From contig JAMWET010007196.1 in assembly GCA_024036415.1 (NCBI GenBank), positions 62,001-126,000 of the forward strand: DNA of 64,000 bases, read 5' to 3'. Numbering within the stretch: position 1 is the stretch's first letter; the number at the start of each line of letters is the position of its first letter. The notes under the pieces are model-generated. The model had not been told where the DNA came from and ran no database searches. It worked only from the letters and a program-made list of their open reading frames with translations. Below, one piece after another: positions 44,007 through 56,983 of this stretch. The position numbers and the translations under genes are program-made. The stretch comes from Prochilodus magdalenae. Taxonomy: Eukaryota > Chordata > Actinopteri > Characiformes > Prochilodontidae.

Positions 44007-47000
44007 ATGTGCGACAGCAGACCGACCACAGCTGACTGCCACAGCGGAGACACCACAGCTTACTGTGACAGCGGACAGACCACAGCTTACTGCCACAGCG
44101 GACAGACCACAGGTGAGAGACCACAGCTTACTGTGACAGCAGACAGACCACAGCAGACAGCCCACAGCTGACTGCCACAGCGGACAGCCCACAGTGGAGA
44201 GACTACAGCTTACTGCGACAGCAGACAGACCACAGCTTACTGTGACAGCAGACAGACCACAGCTGACTGCCACAGCGGACAGACCAAAGCTTACTGTGAC
44301 AGCAGACAGACCACAGCTTAAATGTGACAGCAGACAGACCACAGCTGACTGCCATAGCGGACAGACCAAAGCTTACTGTGACAGCAGACAGACCACAGCT
44401 TAAATGTGACAGCGGACAGACCACAGCTGACTGCCACAGCAGACAGACCACAGCTGACTGCCACAGCGGACAGACCACAGCTGACTGCCACAGCGGACAG
44501 ACCACAGCTGACTGCCACAGCGGACAGACCACAGCTTAAATGTGACAGTGGACAGACCACAGCTGACTGCCACAGCGGACAGACCACAGTTGACTGCCAC
44601 AGCGCACAGACCACAGCTGACTGCCACAGCGGACAGACCAAAGCTTACTGTGACAGCAGACAGACAACAGCAGACAGACCACAGCTTACTGCGACAGCGG
44701 ACAGACCACAAATTACGGTCACAGCGGACTGACCACAGCTGACTCTCACAGGGGACAGTTCCCATGATTAGGTTTTAGCTTCCATGCTAATGCTAATGCT
44801 AACGCTAACGGCAGAAGGGTGCACAGCCCTACAGTAGCGACAGAAAATACATACAGCTGGTGAGTAATATAGACCCACAACTACTGCCACAGTACAAACC
44901 TGTGCTTACTGTACACAGCGGACAGACCACAGCTGACTGCCACAGGGGACAGACCACAGCTTACTGCGACAGCGGACAGACCAACATTATTTCACAGCGG
45001 ACAGACCATATCTTTTTAAATTGAGGGGACAGACCATGAAGCTGACTGCCTACATGCAGACAGACCACAGCTTACTGGCCACAGCAGACAGACTAGAAAA
45101 GTGAGGAACGAGGAATGAATAAACAAGTGCGGGTCAGTATGGCTGTGGATTAGTGTTTGGAGACCTGGCCTTAGTACAGACGTGACCACAGCTTCCTGCC
45201 ACAGCGAAAACAGACCACAGCTTCCTGTTCAAAAATGACTGACCACAGAGGACAGAATAAAACAGCTGACTGCCACAGTACGGACAGATTACAGCTGACC
45301 TGCCACAGCGTATGTGTACCACAGCTGACTGCCACAGCGGACAGACCACAGTGACTGCCACAGTGGACGGACCACAGTTTACTGCTACAGCGGACGGACC
45401 ACAGCTTACTGCCACAACAGACAGACCACAGATTACTGCCACAACAGACAGACCACAAGACAGACCACAGCTTACTGCCACAGCGGACAGACCACAGCTT
45501 TCTGCCACAACAGACAGACCACAACAGACGGACCACAGCTTCCTGCCACAACAGACAGACCACAACAGACAGACAACAGCTTACTGCCACAGCGGACAGA
45601 CCACAGCTGACTCCCACAGTGGACAGACCACAGCAGACAGACCACAGCTGACTCCCACAGCGGACAGACCACAGCAGACAGACCACAGCTGACTGCCACA
45701 GCGGACAGACCACAGCTTACTGCCACAGCGGACAGACCACAGCAGACAGACCAAAGCTGACTGCCACAGCGGACAGACCAAAGCTGACGGACCACAGTTT
45801 ACTGCCACAGCAGACAGACCACAGATTACTGCCACAACAGACAGACCACAGATTACTGCCACAACAGACAGACCACAACAGACAGACCACAGCTTACTGC
45901 CACAGCGGACAGACCACAGTGGAGAGATTACAGCTTACTGCGACAGCGGACAGACCACAGCTGTGTGACAGCAGACAGACCACAGCTGACTGCCACAGGG
46001 GACAGACCACAGCTGACTGCCACAGCGGACAGACCACAGCAGACAGACCACAGCTGACTCCCACAGCTTACTGCCACAGCGGACAGACCACAGCTTACTG
46101 CCACAGCGGACAGACCACAGCTGACTGCCACAGCGGACAGACCACAGCAGACAGACCACAGCTGACTCCCACAGCTTACTGCCACAGCGGACAGACCACA
46201 GCTTACTGCCACAGCGGACAGACCACAGCAGACAGACCACAGCTGACTGCCACAGCGGACGGACCACAGATTACTGCCACAACAGACAGACCACAGCTTA
46301 CTGCCACAACAGACAGACCACAACAGACGGACCACAGCTTCCTGCCAGAGTGGACAGACCACAGCTTCCTGCCACAGCGGACAGACCACAGCTGACTGCC
46401 ACAGCGGACAGACAACAGGGGAGAGACCACAGCTTACTGTGACAGCAAACAGACCACAGCTTACTGTGACAGCAGACAGACCACAGCTTAAATGTGACAG
46501 CGGACAGACCACAGCTGACTGCCACAGCAGACAGACCACAGCTGACTGCCACAGCGGACAGACCACAGCTGACTGCCACAGCGGACGGACCATAGATTAC
46601 TGCCACAACAGACAGACCACAACAGACGGACCACAGCTGACTGCCACAGCAGACAGACCACAGCTGACTGCCACAGCGGACAGACCACAGCGGACAGACC
46701 ACAGCTGACTGCCACAGCGGACAGACCACAGCTGACTGCCACAGCGGACAGACCCCAGCTGATGACTGCCACAGCGGACAGACCACAGCTGACTGCCACA
46801 GTGGACAGACCAAAGCTTACTGTGACAGCAGACAGACCACAGCTGACTGCCACAGCGGACAGACCACAGCTGACTGCCACAGCGGACAGACCACAGCTGA
46901 CTGCCACAGGGGACAGACCACAGCTTACTGCGACAGCGGACAGACCACGAATTACAGTCACAGCGGACTGACCACAGCTGACTCTCACAGGGGACAGACC

Positions 47001-47480
47001 ACAGCTTACTGCCACAGTGGACAGCCCACAGCGGAGAGACTAAAGCTTACTGCGACAGCGGACAGACCACAGCTGTGTGACAGCAGACAGACCACAGCTG
47101 ACTGCCACAGGGGACAGACCACAGCTTACTGCCACAGCGGACAGACCACAGCTGACTGCCACAGCGGACAGACCACAGCGGACAGACCACACCTGACTGC
47201 CACTGCGGACAGACCACACCTGACTGCCACAGCGGACAGACCACAGCTGACTGCCACAGCGGACAGACCACAGCTGACTGCCACAGCGGACAGACCACAG
47301 CTGACTGCCACAGCGGACGGACCACAGATTACTGCCACAACAGACAGACCACAGCTTCCTGCCACAGCGGACAGACCACACCTGACTGCCACAGCGGACA
47401 GACCACACCTGACTGCCACAGCGGACAGACCACAGCGGATGACTGCCACGGTGGATGGACCACAGCTGACTAATCACTAA
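44007..47480 (+). repeat. 27-bp minisatellite array, second family, about 3.5 kb
   Basis: The unit is ACAGACCACAGCTGACTGCC plus ACAGCGG, with variants CTTACTG, CTTAAATG and shortened units. About 120 units in all. Most units with CAGCTG carry a PvuII-type site. Both strands show long open frames (DRPQLTATA, and CGLSAVAVS on the reverse). The stretch 44757-45310 is disordered and includes a copy of the left flank. Confidence 0.98.
44757..44835 (+). repeat. flank copy inside the 27-bp array
   Basis: Matches 43876-43955 with an extra GCTAAC step and a few substitutions. Confidence 0.9.
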
Positions 47481-47599
47481 TCCTGAACACCCAAGCCTGG
47501 TCACTGTGGGTGAAAGCACACTGCCTCAGCGGGCATCACACATGCTTATGTGACTGTAACACGTCTTACCTGTGACACTGTAATGACGTCAGATGTTGG

Positions 47600-47856
47600 T
47601 TTTGACCTCTTCTCCGAGCTCGTGCCAGGTGTCCCAGTAAGCTAGCGCTGTGTGTACCAGCGTCACAGGAGCCTCGCGGCGGTGGCGCTGTTTACATGTG
47701 CTTTGGTCGCATATTTAAAACATGGACGCTGCGGTGTTTATGTTCGGGAGTTTACACATGAACATACAGGAAGCGGAACCGAACACTACCGGCACTCACA
47801 GGGGATATCCCTCAACCCCGCTCTGACCATCAACCCCTCCGGCGATGAGTAAGGCC
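47600..47856 (+). other. candidate first exon and promoter of an unidentified gene
   Basis: GC- and CpG-rich compared with its surroundings. An open frame at 47652-47852 reads MYQRHRSLAAVALFTCALVA and on, which could be a short signal anchor, for 66 codons. GTAAGG follows GATGA at 47850-47855 and could be a splice donor. A second frame (ATG at 47730) gives 34 codons. I recognise neither protein and see no downstream exon, so this is only a candidate. Confidence 0.25.
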
Positions 47857-48059
47857 ACGGATGGAGGTTTTCCGGACCCTCAGTCCTCACTTACCGATAA
47901 GACTCGACTCTGCCTCTAGCGTTATTCATTTCCCCCGCGTGCTCAGAAGATGCCTGTAAGTAGCCAATCAAAGGTTGACTCCGCCCCTCCACCACTTCAT
48001 GTCCAATAAGAATCCGACTTGCTATATCCGGTAAAAATAAATAGTATTTTAATTTGTAA

Positions 48060-48094
48060 AATAAATAAATAAATAACAACAACAAAAACAGCAA

Positions 48095-48147
<53 letters not shown>

Positions 48148-48243
48148 CAATAATAATATTTATATTATTGTTATTGTTATTATTATTAGCAAAAATATTA
48201 TTATTGTCATTATTATTTTATTAATAACAAAAACCAATATTAC

Positions 48244-48288
<45 letters not shown>

Positions 48289-48290
48289 GT
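48060..48290. repeat. (AAT)n and (ATT)n microsatellites in inverted arrangement
   Basis: AAT repeats at 48094-48146 and ATT repeats at 48240-48289, with more short AAT/ATT blocks in between, can pair with one another. Confidence 0.95.
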
Positions 48291-49315
48291 CCAAACTTTG
48301 CCTACTTATATGTGCACTGAACATAAGAGGCTAAGGTAGCTAGCAAGCAACTTAGATTAGCATCAGGTGAGATCTGTCCCAGGTACGAGCTTTTCCTGTT
48401 ACTCCTACACAGTTCTCTAGTCTGCCTATTAGGATAGAGTGGTCTATCTGTCAAATGCTGCACTAAGATCATGCAGAAACGTGAATCTAGACTGAAACGT
48501 TTCAAGTGTATGATTCCTGCGCCACCTGGAGCGTCATTGTTGAGCCGCTGCTTCTTCTAAAACCTTTGATATAAAGGGAAGATTTAAGACAGGTCTATAA
48601 TTAGACAGCTCACAGGAATCAAGATTATGTTTCTAAATCAGGGGTTTAATTTCTGCTAGTTTTTGGAATATAGCCAAAACAAAGTAAAGAGCTCTTTCCT
48701 CTTCTTTTCCTCATCACAAGGAAATCGTTTCTATTCAAACAGCCAGCAGCACAGCACTGCAGGATGTTTAAAATCACAAGAGCCTCAGCCAGTGCTGTAG
48801 AGCCTTGGACCTGTATGTCTTAACAAGGCGTCTTTAAAGAACTGAGACCCTGTATTACCCCTTAATGGTGCATTAGTGTAGAAGGTTCATCATGAAAAGG
48901 TTCACAGCTTCTATCATTGTTGTTGATTTTGGGATCTAAGAACGCTTTGCACCTGGAAATGCCAATTACATCACTTAACAACGAGATAGAGATTTATCAC
49001 CAGGGAGCCACCAGCATCCGGCACTGATCATGAACTCTGTTTCTCATTTTGACAGAGAACTTATGAGATGGTTCTAGCTTCATCCCTACCTTCCGGAATA
49101 ACCGGGATGTTTCTGAACAATGTTTCTTTGATGCATCTCGATTTTTATAAAATCTAATTAACTGTGTTTCTCTTGTGTCAACCAGTGGAGGTTCCTAACT
49201 TGAGTCTGGGCTCCTCTCAAGGTTCTACCTATTCTTGTTGGAGAATTTCTCCTCACCTCTGTTACCTTTGGATCATGATAGAAGACCCGGAATCTCTTAT
49301 TTATGTCTTTACATT
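48291..49315. other. unassigned segment
   Basis: No gene is seen. GTTCCTAACTTGAGTCTGGG and following (49190-49240) and the stretch near 48570-48640 feel like worn interspersed repeats, but I cannot name them. Confidence 0.35.

Positions 49316-49317
<2 letters not shown>

Positions 49318-49350
<33 letters not shown>
49318..49350 (+). repeat. (TA)n microsatellite
   Basis: A short pure TA run followed by CACACA. Confidence 0.95.
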
Positions 49351-49355
<5 letters not shown>

Positions 49356-49776
49356 GATACAGTGAGCGTCTGGTTCATAAGAACAAGGTCAAGCAGCCAC
49401 CACACAGGACAACACAGCTACAGACTGGCAGAGGGCCAAACCCACTCTCTACTGACCGTGATGAGCGCCACCTCATTCCAATATCCCTTACGGTGGGTAA
49501 GATGACCTCGAGTGACCTACAGAGAGACTGGTGAGCGGTGGCTGGGGTGAAACGCACAGCGAGCATGGTTCTAAAAACAGGCTTCTGGAGGTCATTAGTG
49601 ATTTTCTAAATAAACAGATCTAATACAATATCTGATCTGGAGTTTGGGAGACATGGTTCCAGTAGTGTAGAGAATCAAACAGAACTGAGGGATTCTGGTC
49701 CAACACAAACCCAGAACCTGTACCACTAGAGACACTGATCAGTTACAGGTGGTCTTGTGAATTTTCCAGAGCTGTG

Positions 49777-49812
<36 letters not shown>

Positions 49813-50264
49813 GTGGGCCATGATAATTGGTCCCAGGGAGCATTGCCCCATCAATTGCTCCACTGATGCCAGGCCTACCCTCCGGCCTACTGTTCTTCAG
49901 CCTTGGTCTACAGCTGCCCACTCTCAGAAGTTACACACCTGTTGTTTTTTGAGTCCAGGCTGTAGGAGACTTAAAAACAATCAATAAATAAATAAGTAAA
50001 ATGGTAAACAACTCCCGGGCAGACAGGCCTCAAAGTAGCCTGGCAAATACAGCCGGTCCCTCATAAAACAAATGCCAGCAGATCTTCTTCACATGCAGCA
50101 CAGAACCCCCCATTTTTTAAGGACAGCCTAACACAGTTGTGAAAACGTGCTGGCTTGAAAAGCTCTGAAACTCAAAGAGTAAACTTGCACAGGGGAAGAC
50201 TCGCTGTGCGCCGCCCACACGGCACGGTTTTATTTCAGGCTGGAAGAAAAGCCATGCGCCGGAG

Positions 50265-50265
<1 letters not shown>
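49351..50265. other. unassigned segment with a short tetranucleotide repeat
   Basis: (GACA)n at 49778-49813. Otherwise no gene or named repeat is seen. Confidence 0.4.

Positions 50266-50268
<3 letters not shown>

Positions 50269-50309
<41 letters not shown>
50269..50309 (+). repeat. (GA)n microsatellite
   Basis: A pure GA run. Confidence 0.97.
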
Positions 50310-50311
<2 letters not shown>

Positions 50312-50894
50312 CATGACTCATATTTTCACTTTTATTCGCTGGAGAGAGAACTTCCAATGCCTGCATCTGAAAACAGAGGAAGAAAACCTACAAGCCCAGG
50401 AACAAAGCCTTACAAACCAGCACCTAAACGCCTCGGCTCCAGCACACGGGAGACCAACACCGTGGAGCTCCACAAAGCAGCAGTGCCTGAACACTCACAG
50501 CTTTGAACAGGACACAGGCAGCTCAGAAACGCTCCTGATGCCTTCCCTCCACCACTCGCTGGATAATCTCTGCTCCACAAGAGGTTGCATATCGAAGAGA
50601 TACTTACCGGCATCTCTCTTTATGATCTGAAGAGCTAAATCAGATATCTGCCTAGCAAAGCCTGTTGCTATGCAACCGAACTCATAATCGCCTCCTTTTA
50701 ATTCACTCCGTGGGCTTTTCTTTCGCTTACTTGGAGAAACACCTCCAGTTATGCAAGAAAATCACTCCAAGTTCTTTGCAGCCTTTGTCTGGATGAAACA
50801 ATGAAGACAGTCATCTGCTCGCTGCTCTGCTTCTCGCTCTGGCCCTCCTGAAAAGTAACCAGCACCCACAGATACAAACATTCAGTGAACTATT
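50310..50894. other. unassigned segment
   Basis: No gene is recognised. The 105-codon frame at 50313-50630 has no domain that I know and low-complexity codon use. Confidence 0.35.
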
Positions 50895-51150
50895 CGGTTT
50901 ATTTCGCACAGATTTTATTTGTGTAGAGCTTTTTACACCAGATGTTGTCCCAGTAGACCCTTCCAGAAATGCAGTTCCAGCCCCCAAATGAGTCTCAACG
51001 ACGTCTGGAAAAACTCGCAAAGACCACAAGGAGAAGAGACTGAGTTAGAAACTTTCAAAGGGCATCAGGAGGAACCACTGAGAGGACCCAATATTCAAGA
51101 GGAGGAACCTCCTATGAAGAAGAAAGGAAACTTCTCTGAGCATGAAAAAG
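50895..51150 (+). repeat. common fish interspersed repeat
   Basis: ATTTGTGTAGAGCTTTTTAC and AGAGGACCCA...TCAAGAGGAGGAACC-type words match, from memory, a repeat seen across teleosts (usually with TTGAGAGGAACCAAGACTC). The open frame it contains is not thought to be a gene. Confidence 0.55.
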
Positions 51151-51219
51151 GAAACACTGAGAGCCACCAGGTTTCAGAAGGTGAAACCTCCACGGATCCT
51201 GAGAAAGAACCATGAAGAG

Positions 51220-51690
51220 GACCGAGCAGAGCGATGCAGAGAACCCTGTTCATGCGTTTGTAACCAGCAGAATTGATCACTGTAATGCTCTTCTGGCTGG
51301 GGTTCCTAAGAGAACCGTCTATCCCCTGCAACTCGTACAGAACGCAGCAGCTCGGATCCTAACAGACCCTAAACACAGAGCTCATATCACTCCTGGCTGC
51401 CTGTATCTATTAGAGTAGGGTTTTAAGTTCTGCTGCTGGTTATAAGACTCTGAATAATCTAGAACCTGCTTACACCACAGAACGCCTCTCTGTTTGTGTT
51501 CCAGCTCGTGATCTTGGATCTACAGGTGCTGGCCTTCTGCTAATACCTTCTGTAAGATACAGGAAACGTGGAGGGACTCTTTCAGTTACTCTGCTGCTAA
51601 ACTGTGGAGCTCAGTTCCAGCTTCTCTTACACAGTTGAGCTCAGAGCTCACGTTTAATACACACCTGAACACCTCTAATCTAATCTAATG
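51220..51690 (+). mobile_element. LINE 3' fragment (reverse transcriptase C-terminus)
   Basis: The plus strand reads HAFVTSRIDHCNALLAGVPK and LQLVQNAAARIL, then after frame breaks ERLSVCVPARDLGSTGAGLL. This is the C-terminal part of reverse transcriptases of fish L2/Rex-type LINEs. It ends with a TCTAA tandem before the GT repeat. Frameshifts and stops show it is dead. Confidence 0.82.
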
Positions 51691-51900
51691 TGTGTGTGTA
51701 TGTGTGTGTGTGTGTGTATGTGTATGTGTGTGTGTGAGAGAGTTTGTGTGTGTATGTGTGTATATGTGTGTGTGTGTATGTGTGTGTGTGTGAGTTTGTG
51801 TGTGTGTGTGAGTTTGTGTGTGTGTGCGTGTGTATCTGTGTGCATATGTGTATGTATGTGTGTGTGTGTGTGTGTGTATGTATTTATGTGTGTGTATTTA

Positions 51901-51949
<49 letters not shown>

Positions 51950-51952
51950 ATT

Positions 51953-51990
<38 letters not shown>

Positions 51991-52047
51991 TATGTATTTA
52001 TGTGTGTGTGTGTGTGTGTGTATGTGTGTATGTATGTGTGTGTTTAG

Positions 52048-52080
<33 letters not shown>
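51688..52080 (+). repeat. (GT)n microsatellite, about 390 bases
   Basis: GT repeat with TATG, TATTTATG and GAGTTTG variants that themselves repeat. Confidence 0.98.
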
Positions 52081-52083
<3 letters not shown>

Positions 52084-52182
52084 GTAGTAATAGTATTCCT
52101 CCCCTGTCAACTGTATATAAAGCACTTTTAGCAGCCAACGGTATAAAGATGCTCTATAAATATTATTGTATATGCTCTAAAA

Positions 52183-52218
<36 letters not shown>

Positions 52219-53400
52219 TGTTGAACTGCAGAGTGCTCCAGTATGGTTAAGTAGTTATGATTTATAATGGAGTAAGGGAAGTGGTACTTTAAGCTTAAGC
52301 TGATATAGTGGAGAGACATGAGGTGTAGAAAACAGGGGAAGTGGTTGGTTTTTTTTAAGCTTAAGGCTGATCAGTGTGTAATATATATCTGCAGTATATT
52401 TTATCTTTTTAATTTATTCCTTTATTGTATTAGCTTATAAAATTAACTTCTTTAATAAAGCACAGCAAACCACAACAAAACACCTCCAATACGCATTTAA
52501 TCATGTCTTAATTACAATTTAAATACATTGCTCATAAGCAGCTCCAAAAACACATTAAGTCTCGGTTCCAGCAGAGACCACCTCAATCACACACCCTGAA
52601 CTCCCCCCAGCATTTACAGAGCTGGTAATCTGCTGGTAATATCTGTTGCGGAGTGTGTCACCAATCACGCTCCACACATTTCCACAGATCTGCAATCAGA
52701 GACAGCTGCATAATTTAGCGAGGGTTACACAAGCCAGGCAAAGCAAATGAGAGATTTTATTGGGGAGGCAGTAGTGGTCTTGGAGGGGAGTGAAAGGTTC
52801 AGTAATTGCCTGATGAAATCCATACCGTATTCATTAAGCCCGGATCATTACTTTTCATTTGAATTCCCGAAAGGCGCCTGAAGTCCGCAGGCCGGCAGCG
52901 GCGGAGACATGGAGGGGGTGAGAGGAAAATCATTTGCTTTATGTTCCCCTCAACTTGGAAACTTGGGGGTCATTCTGAAAATGGGCTGGGGCTCTCAGAG
53001 GCAGAGCTCCACATTGCTTCTGGCTTTTAGCAGGCTGCAAACATAAGACAGCTGCGTCGGTGTGAGGCTCACTCTCGGCCAATTTGCACAGTGTTCCCCT
53101 TACCCTACATGTAGTCACCTGGATCCTTGGATCCTTAGTTTGTGTAGACAGGGGCTATGAGGTTTATGAAGCTATGTAGTAATGTAGATAGTAGGGCTGT
53201 CAAAATCAAATTCAACTTTTGAATATTCATCAAATACAATGGAAAAAATGCCCGTTTGAGTGAAAAACTCTCCGCTACCTCTGCTGCAGTCTTTACCAGC
53301 ATCTTAAAGAATAGCAAGAGCCCAGCACAGCTGACCATAATCAAACAACTGAATTATTTATTTTGGCCATTCATTTTTAAGCAGCTCAGTCATTTGGAAC
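52081..53400. other. unique segment
   Basis: (TTA)n at 52181-52216. No gene is seen. Bases 52580-53090 are complex and undecayed and might be conserved non-coding DNA. Confidence 0.4.
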
Positions 53401-53406
53401 AATATA

Positions 53407-54092
53407 CACTCATCCTAAAAAGAACAGTTCCACCCAGAAGAAAGTGTGGGATTGCAGTGCTACTGGGAAGAAAGATAAACCAGGTTATTGAGCTACACAT
53501 ACAGAAGTAGTGTCTCTCAGTATGGTGTCAGACCGCCATGTATGCCAGACGTCTCTGCATGAAGTTGTAGAGGCTACCAATGGTGTCCTGTGATAATCCA
53601 TCCCATGCAGCTTGAATATCCTCACATAGTTCCAGCAGATGGTGCGGTAGGAGTGGAGGTGGAGTGACACTAGGCCTTCTGGACGTGTGACAACAAACGT
53701 CATCTCAGTGCTGACCACGGTGCCTCCAAATACTGACTTCTTGGTCACCAACACAAAACCAGAACCCATCACTGAAGACTCACTCCATGACAGTCTGGCA
53801 CGACACCATTGCAGTCTATGGTGACGTTGACGTGGTGTTAAGGGCAGTCGTCGTAGCGGTCTATGTGCATGTGGTCCTGTGTGGTGCAGCCGTCGGCCAA
53901 TGGTGCTGGCACTAACAGGATGACTCATGGAGAACATCACCGCTCGCTGAAAGAGAGTCACATGTGCAGCCGAGTGTGAAACTTGAATCATTGGCATGTC
54001 ACACAGTGTCAAACCTACCCACCAAGTTTCACTCTTGTTGGTTGATTCCTCCTGGGTGCAACTATCCGTGCCATTACTCTTTTGATGATGAG
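53407..54092 (-). mobile_element. Tc1-like family 2, copy f
   Basis: Ends CACTCATCCTAAAAAGAACA and the inverted partner near 54092, with TA on each side. The minus strand has a 219-codon open frame that reads VSASTIGRRLHHTGPHAHRP, then RPEGLVSLHLHSYRTICWN, in shifted frames relative to copy a. It keeps the stretch lost at the palindromes of copies a and d. Length is 686 bases. Confidence 0.82.
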
Positions 54093-55315
54093 TATGAATA
54101 TTTAATAAATGAATAGGAATAAAGTCTACTGGACAAAAATACATTGTGGTGTGAGGTGACCAGCGCTCGGGGTGTGGACATTTTCTACCAAGCTTTTCAA
54201 GATAATAATCATGTAATATTTATACAGTAGCAAAGTAAGCCCCTCATTTAGCTGCATGGCTAAGCAGCCATACAGTTTCAGCAGTCACGCTTGGTAGCTA
54301 CAGACTTCTATTCACTGCAGTCCTCTAGCCTTCAGAGCCAGCACTTTCCCGAACTTGTAATGACTGTGGGATGTGAACAGTGTGAGGAGTATATGGAAAC
54401 GGTCTTCTTAATGACACCCTTTGTCCCCTTATAAAGTAATGTAGTTGAAAGTAATGTAGCATCCTCTTACTGGCATGGACTTGTAGCAGACTGGGATGAG
54501 AGGCCCAGAGCCTCCTGGGAGAGTGCAGGACTCACGGTAGAAGATATTTTAAATAGTTGTTGGCGTGTTGGCACCTGTTACTTGCACTGAGCAGCAGGTT
54601 CTCCACTTCCACTTCTACTTCTTCAACGCAACTAAACCTCTATGTGTCCTGTGTATCGTACTTTGCCAAGGTGTAACTCTGGAATTGAGATTGCACCCCG
54701 CCCCGCCCCGCCACGCCAGTGTATTAGAGGAGGTGAGGTGCTACAGAAACCTAAAGATAAGTTCCGAAGAAGAATAAACCCTCCCGAAAACTGCGGAAGA
54801 AGAGGCAGCATGACAAGGTCGGGCAATGAAGATGCCGGAAACAGCACAGCAAGGACCAGAGCTTGGCGAAAGGGGCAGCAACATGGAGGCATGGACAGAG
54901 GCCATATAGAAACTACCGACGGTCCCGGCACGGTTCTGCTGTCACACTGTGAGCTAACAGGAGAGCTGAGAGTGATGGCATGTCTGGCATCAGAGGCAGA
55001 GGCAGAGGCAGAGGAGCTCATGCAGGATGCTTCCTGTGTGCACTGCTGCCAGAGGAGCACATGCACAGCCCACCCATCTCAGCTTCCCTTTAAGCTGTTG
55101 TGGCCAGGGTAGAGGAGGATGAAGTGTTTAGCCACTGGTCTCTGAGGCTCTGCAGAGGAGGACTCAGGACAAAGAGCACATTGGGACTTTGCCCAGACTC
55201 ACTGGGTGTGAGCTTTGACAGAAGGGTGGTGTAGCATCCCACTACGATTTTATTTAGCTATGGATGCACAGTAGGTGTGCATGGAGACTTGTTGATGTAG
55301 TTTCTGATGCTGTAT
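54093..55315. other. unassigned segment
   Basis: A 156-codon frame at 54642-55112 has no recognisable domain, no splice context and ends in low-complexity Glu-Ala repeats; I do not call it a gene. (GAGGCA)n lies at 54990-55014. Confidence 0.4.
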
Positions 55316-55560
55316 CCCAGCACTGAGTCGGCAGAAGACAGGAAACACCCTGGACAGGTCACCAATCTAGGTCACAAGGGGGCCTAAGTCACAGTCACCC
55401 CCTGTGACTGTGTGGGTTTGGACTGTAAGAGGAAGCCCACACAGGGAGAATGTGTGTCTGTACAACACAGAAAAGACGCCAGACACCTGGTCAGGAATCA
55501 AACCCAGGCCCTTCTTGCTGTAAGGCAAAAGCGTTACCCAGTTACGGCCCTACGGCTAAT
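55316..55560 (-). mobile_element. SINE-like fish repeat
   Basis: GACAGGAAACACCCTGGACA, CACAGGGAGAA and GGAATCAAACCCAGGCCCTT; the last is a B-box-like word on the minus strand (GGGTTTGATTCC). Confidence 0.65.
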
Positions 55561-56220
55561 GGTTCAAGATGCTAATGTGTTTAGCTATGCACAAACTTTA
55601 TTACACATACATTTTTATGGATAACAGTTTATGATACAGCATCAGTAACCACATTAGCAAGTTGCTGTAAATTTTGTATATAACTGTAAGAACCTGGACC
55701 CTGAACAACAACCCTGGGTCTAAATATGTGGTGTTGAAGTATGCTGGATGATGTACACTTAACTTGTGTTCGGTATTCCCTCAAAGGTGAAGCAACATTA
55801 CTGCCAAGATATAGGACAGCTGTATGTGATGTAACGGCCTATCACACCTAATTCAGATCTTCATTTACGCCGTAATGGGCGCAGTTCAACTCAGGTGGCC
55901 TAGACATGCTAGGCTAATGTATTCACTAAAACTGTAATGTAGCTAGTAGGACTGTCCATGTCCAACATTCATTCATTCATTGGCTACACACTAGAAATAA
56001 GAAGACACCCAATTCAACCAACGTGATACAGATTTAGGCATGCAGTTTGCACAAGGCTAACTGGTGTGATACAAGCTAAATAGCCTGTTAGCTTCATTAG
56101 CATCACAGCTCCAGGACAAAATGCAAGGAACCAACTTTGGGCACCAGATATGTTTTGGCTGTATGACTACATTTAGGCTAATTTGAGAATCGTGCAAATC
56201 TGAGATTGTTGGCATACAAT
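55561..56220. other. unassigned segment
   Basis: No gene or named repeat is seen. Confidence 0.4.
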
Positions 56221-56229
56221 AGTATAGTA

Positions 56230-56700
56230 TATGGAGAGGTTGCAAGAGGAGAGAATGTGTCGTCGTGTATGAGACGTAGAGAGAGAAGTAGATAAGAGAA
56301 GTCGAGCTGAGAGAGTTAGAGAAGAGAGAGGTAGATAGAGAGCGGTAAAGAGCAGAGAGGTAAAGAGCCCTCTATATCTCGATCGACGTTTTAATGAGAG
56401 ATGAGTCTCTTTTATGTAGTCTGGACACATTTTGTAGATAGAGAGTAGCAGAGTAGTCGAGCACGTTATACGAATCCGAGAGAGCGACGTAGATGCCTCT
56501 CTAAAGAGAAGAGAGAGGTAAAGAGACAGAGAGAGAGAGATGAGGAGATGAGAGAGAAGGAGACGGTAGAGAGATAGAGATGAGGTAGAGAGAGAAAAGG
56601 TAGAAAGAGAGAGAGGTAGAAGAACCGGACAGAGAGGTAGGAATCTGGCAGAGACTGTGGTAGAGAGAGGGGTGCGAGAGAGATATTGGAACTTGTAAAA
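56230..56700 (+). repeat. degenerate GA-rich tract
   Basis: Irregular GAGA with many substitutions on the plus strand; no clean unit. Confidence 0.85.
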
Positions 56701-56942
56701 GATGGCGACAAGCATGGTAAAGCTGAAATTAGTTTATACGTTATATAGTATGCTGTAAAAGAGTATTTTTAATTAGTAAATTTGGAAGACTTTCGGATTT
56801 AGGACGCCAAAGAGTACTAGCGAGGTTTGTGGGGGGTCCTTCAAGAGATGAGTGGAGAGGGGTGGTTGATGTAATTTGGCCAATTACATAAAATTCATAC
56901 GACGAGTTGCGAAGTCATGACGAGTGTAGAGAGAGAGGTATA

Positions 56943-56944
<2 letters not shown>

Positions 56945-56981
<37 letters not shown>
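56945..56981 (+). repeat. (GA)n microsatellite
   Basis: A pure GA run. Confidence 0.97.

Positions 56982-56983
<2 letters not shown>

Noticed and set aside
45928..46593. 221-codon Cys/Trp-rich frame on the minus strand
   Set aside because: Product of the second 27-bp array; no gene context.
50919..51215. 98-codon acidic frame as a small gene
   Set aside because: It lies in a repeat that occurs widely in fish genomes, from memory; the frame is incidental.
54642..55112. 156-codon frame as a possible gene
   Set aside because: No known domain, the opposite strand has an equally long frame, and the tail is low-complexity Glu-Ala.
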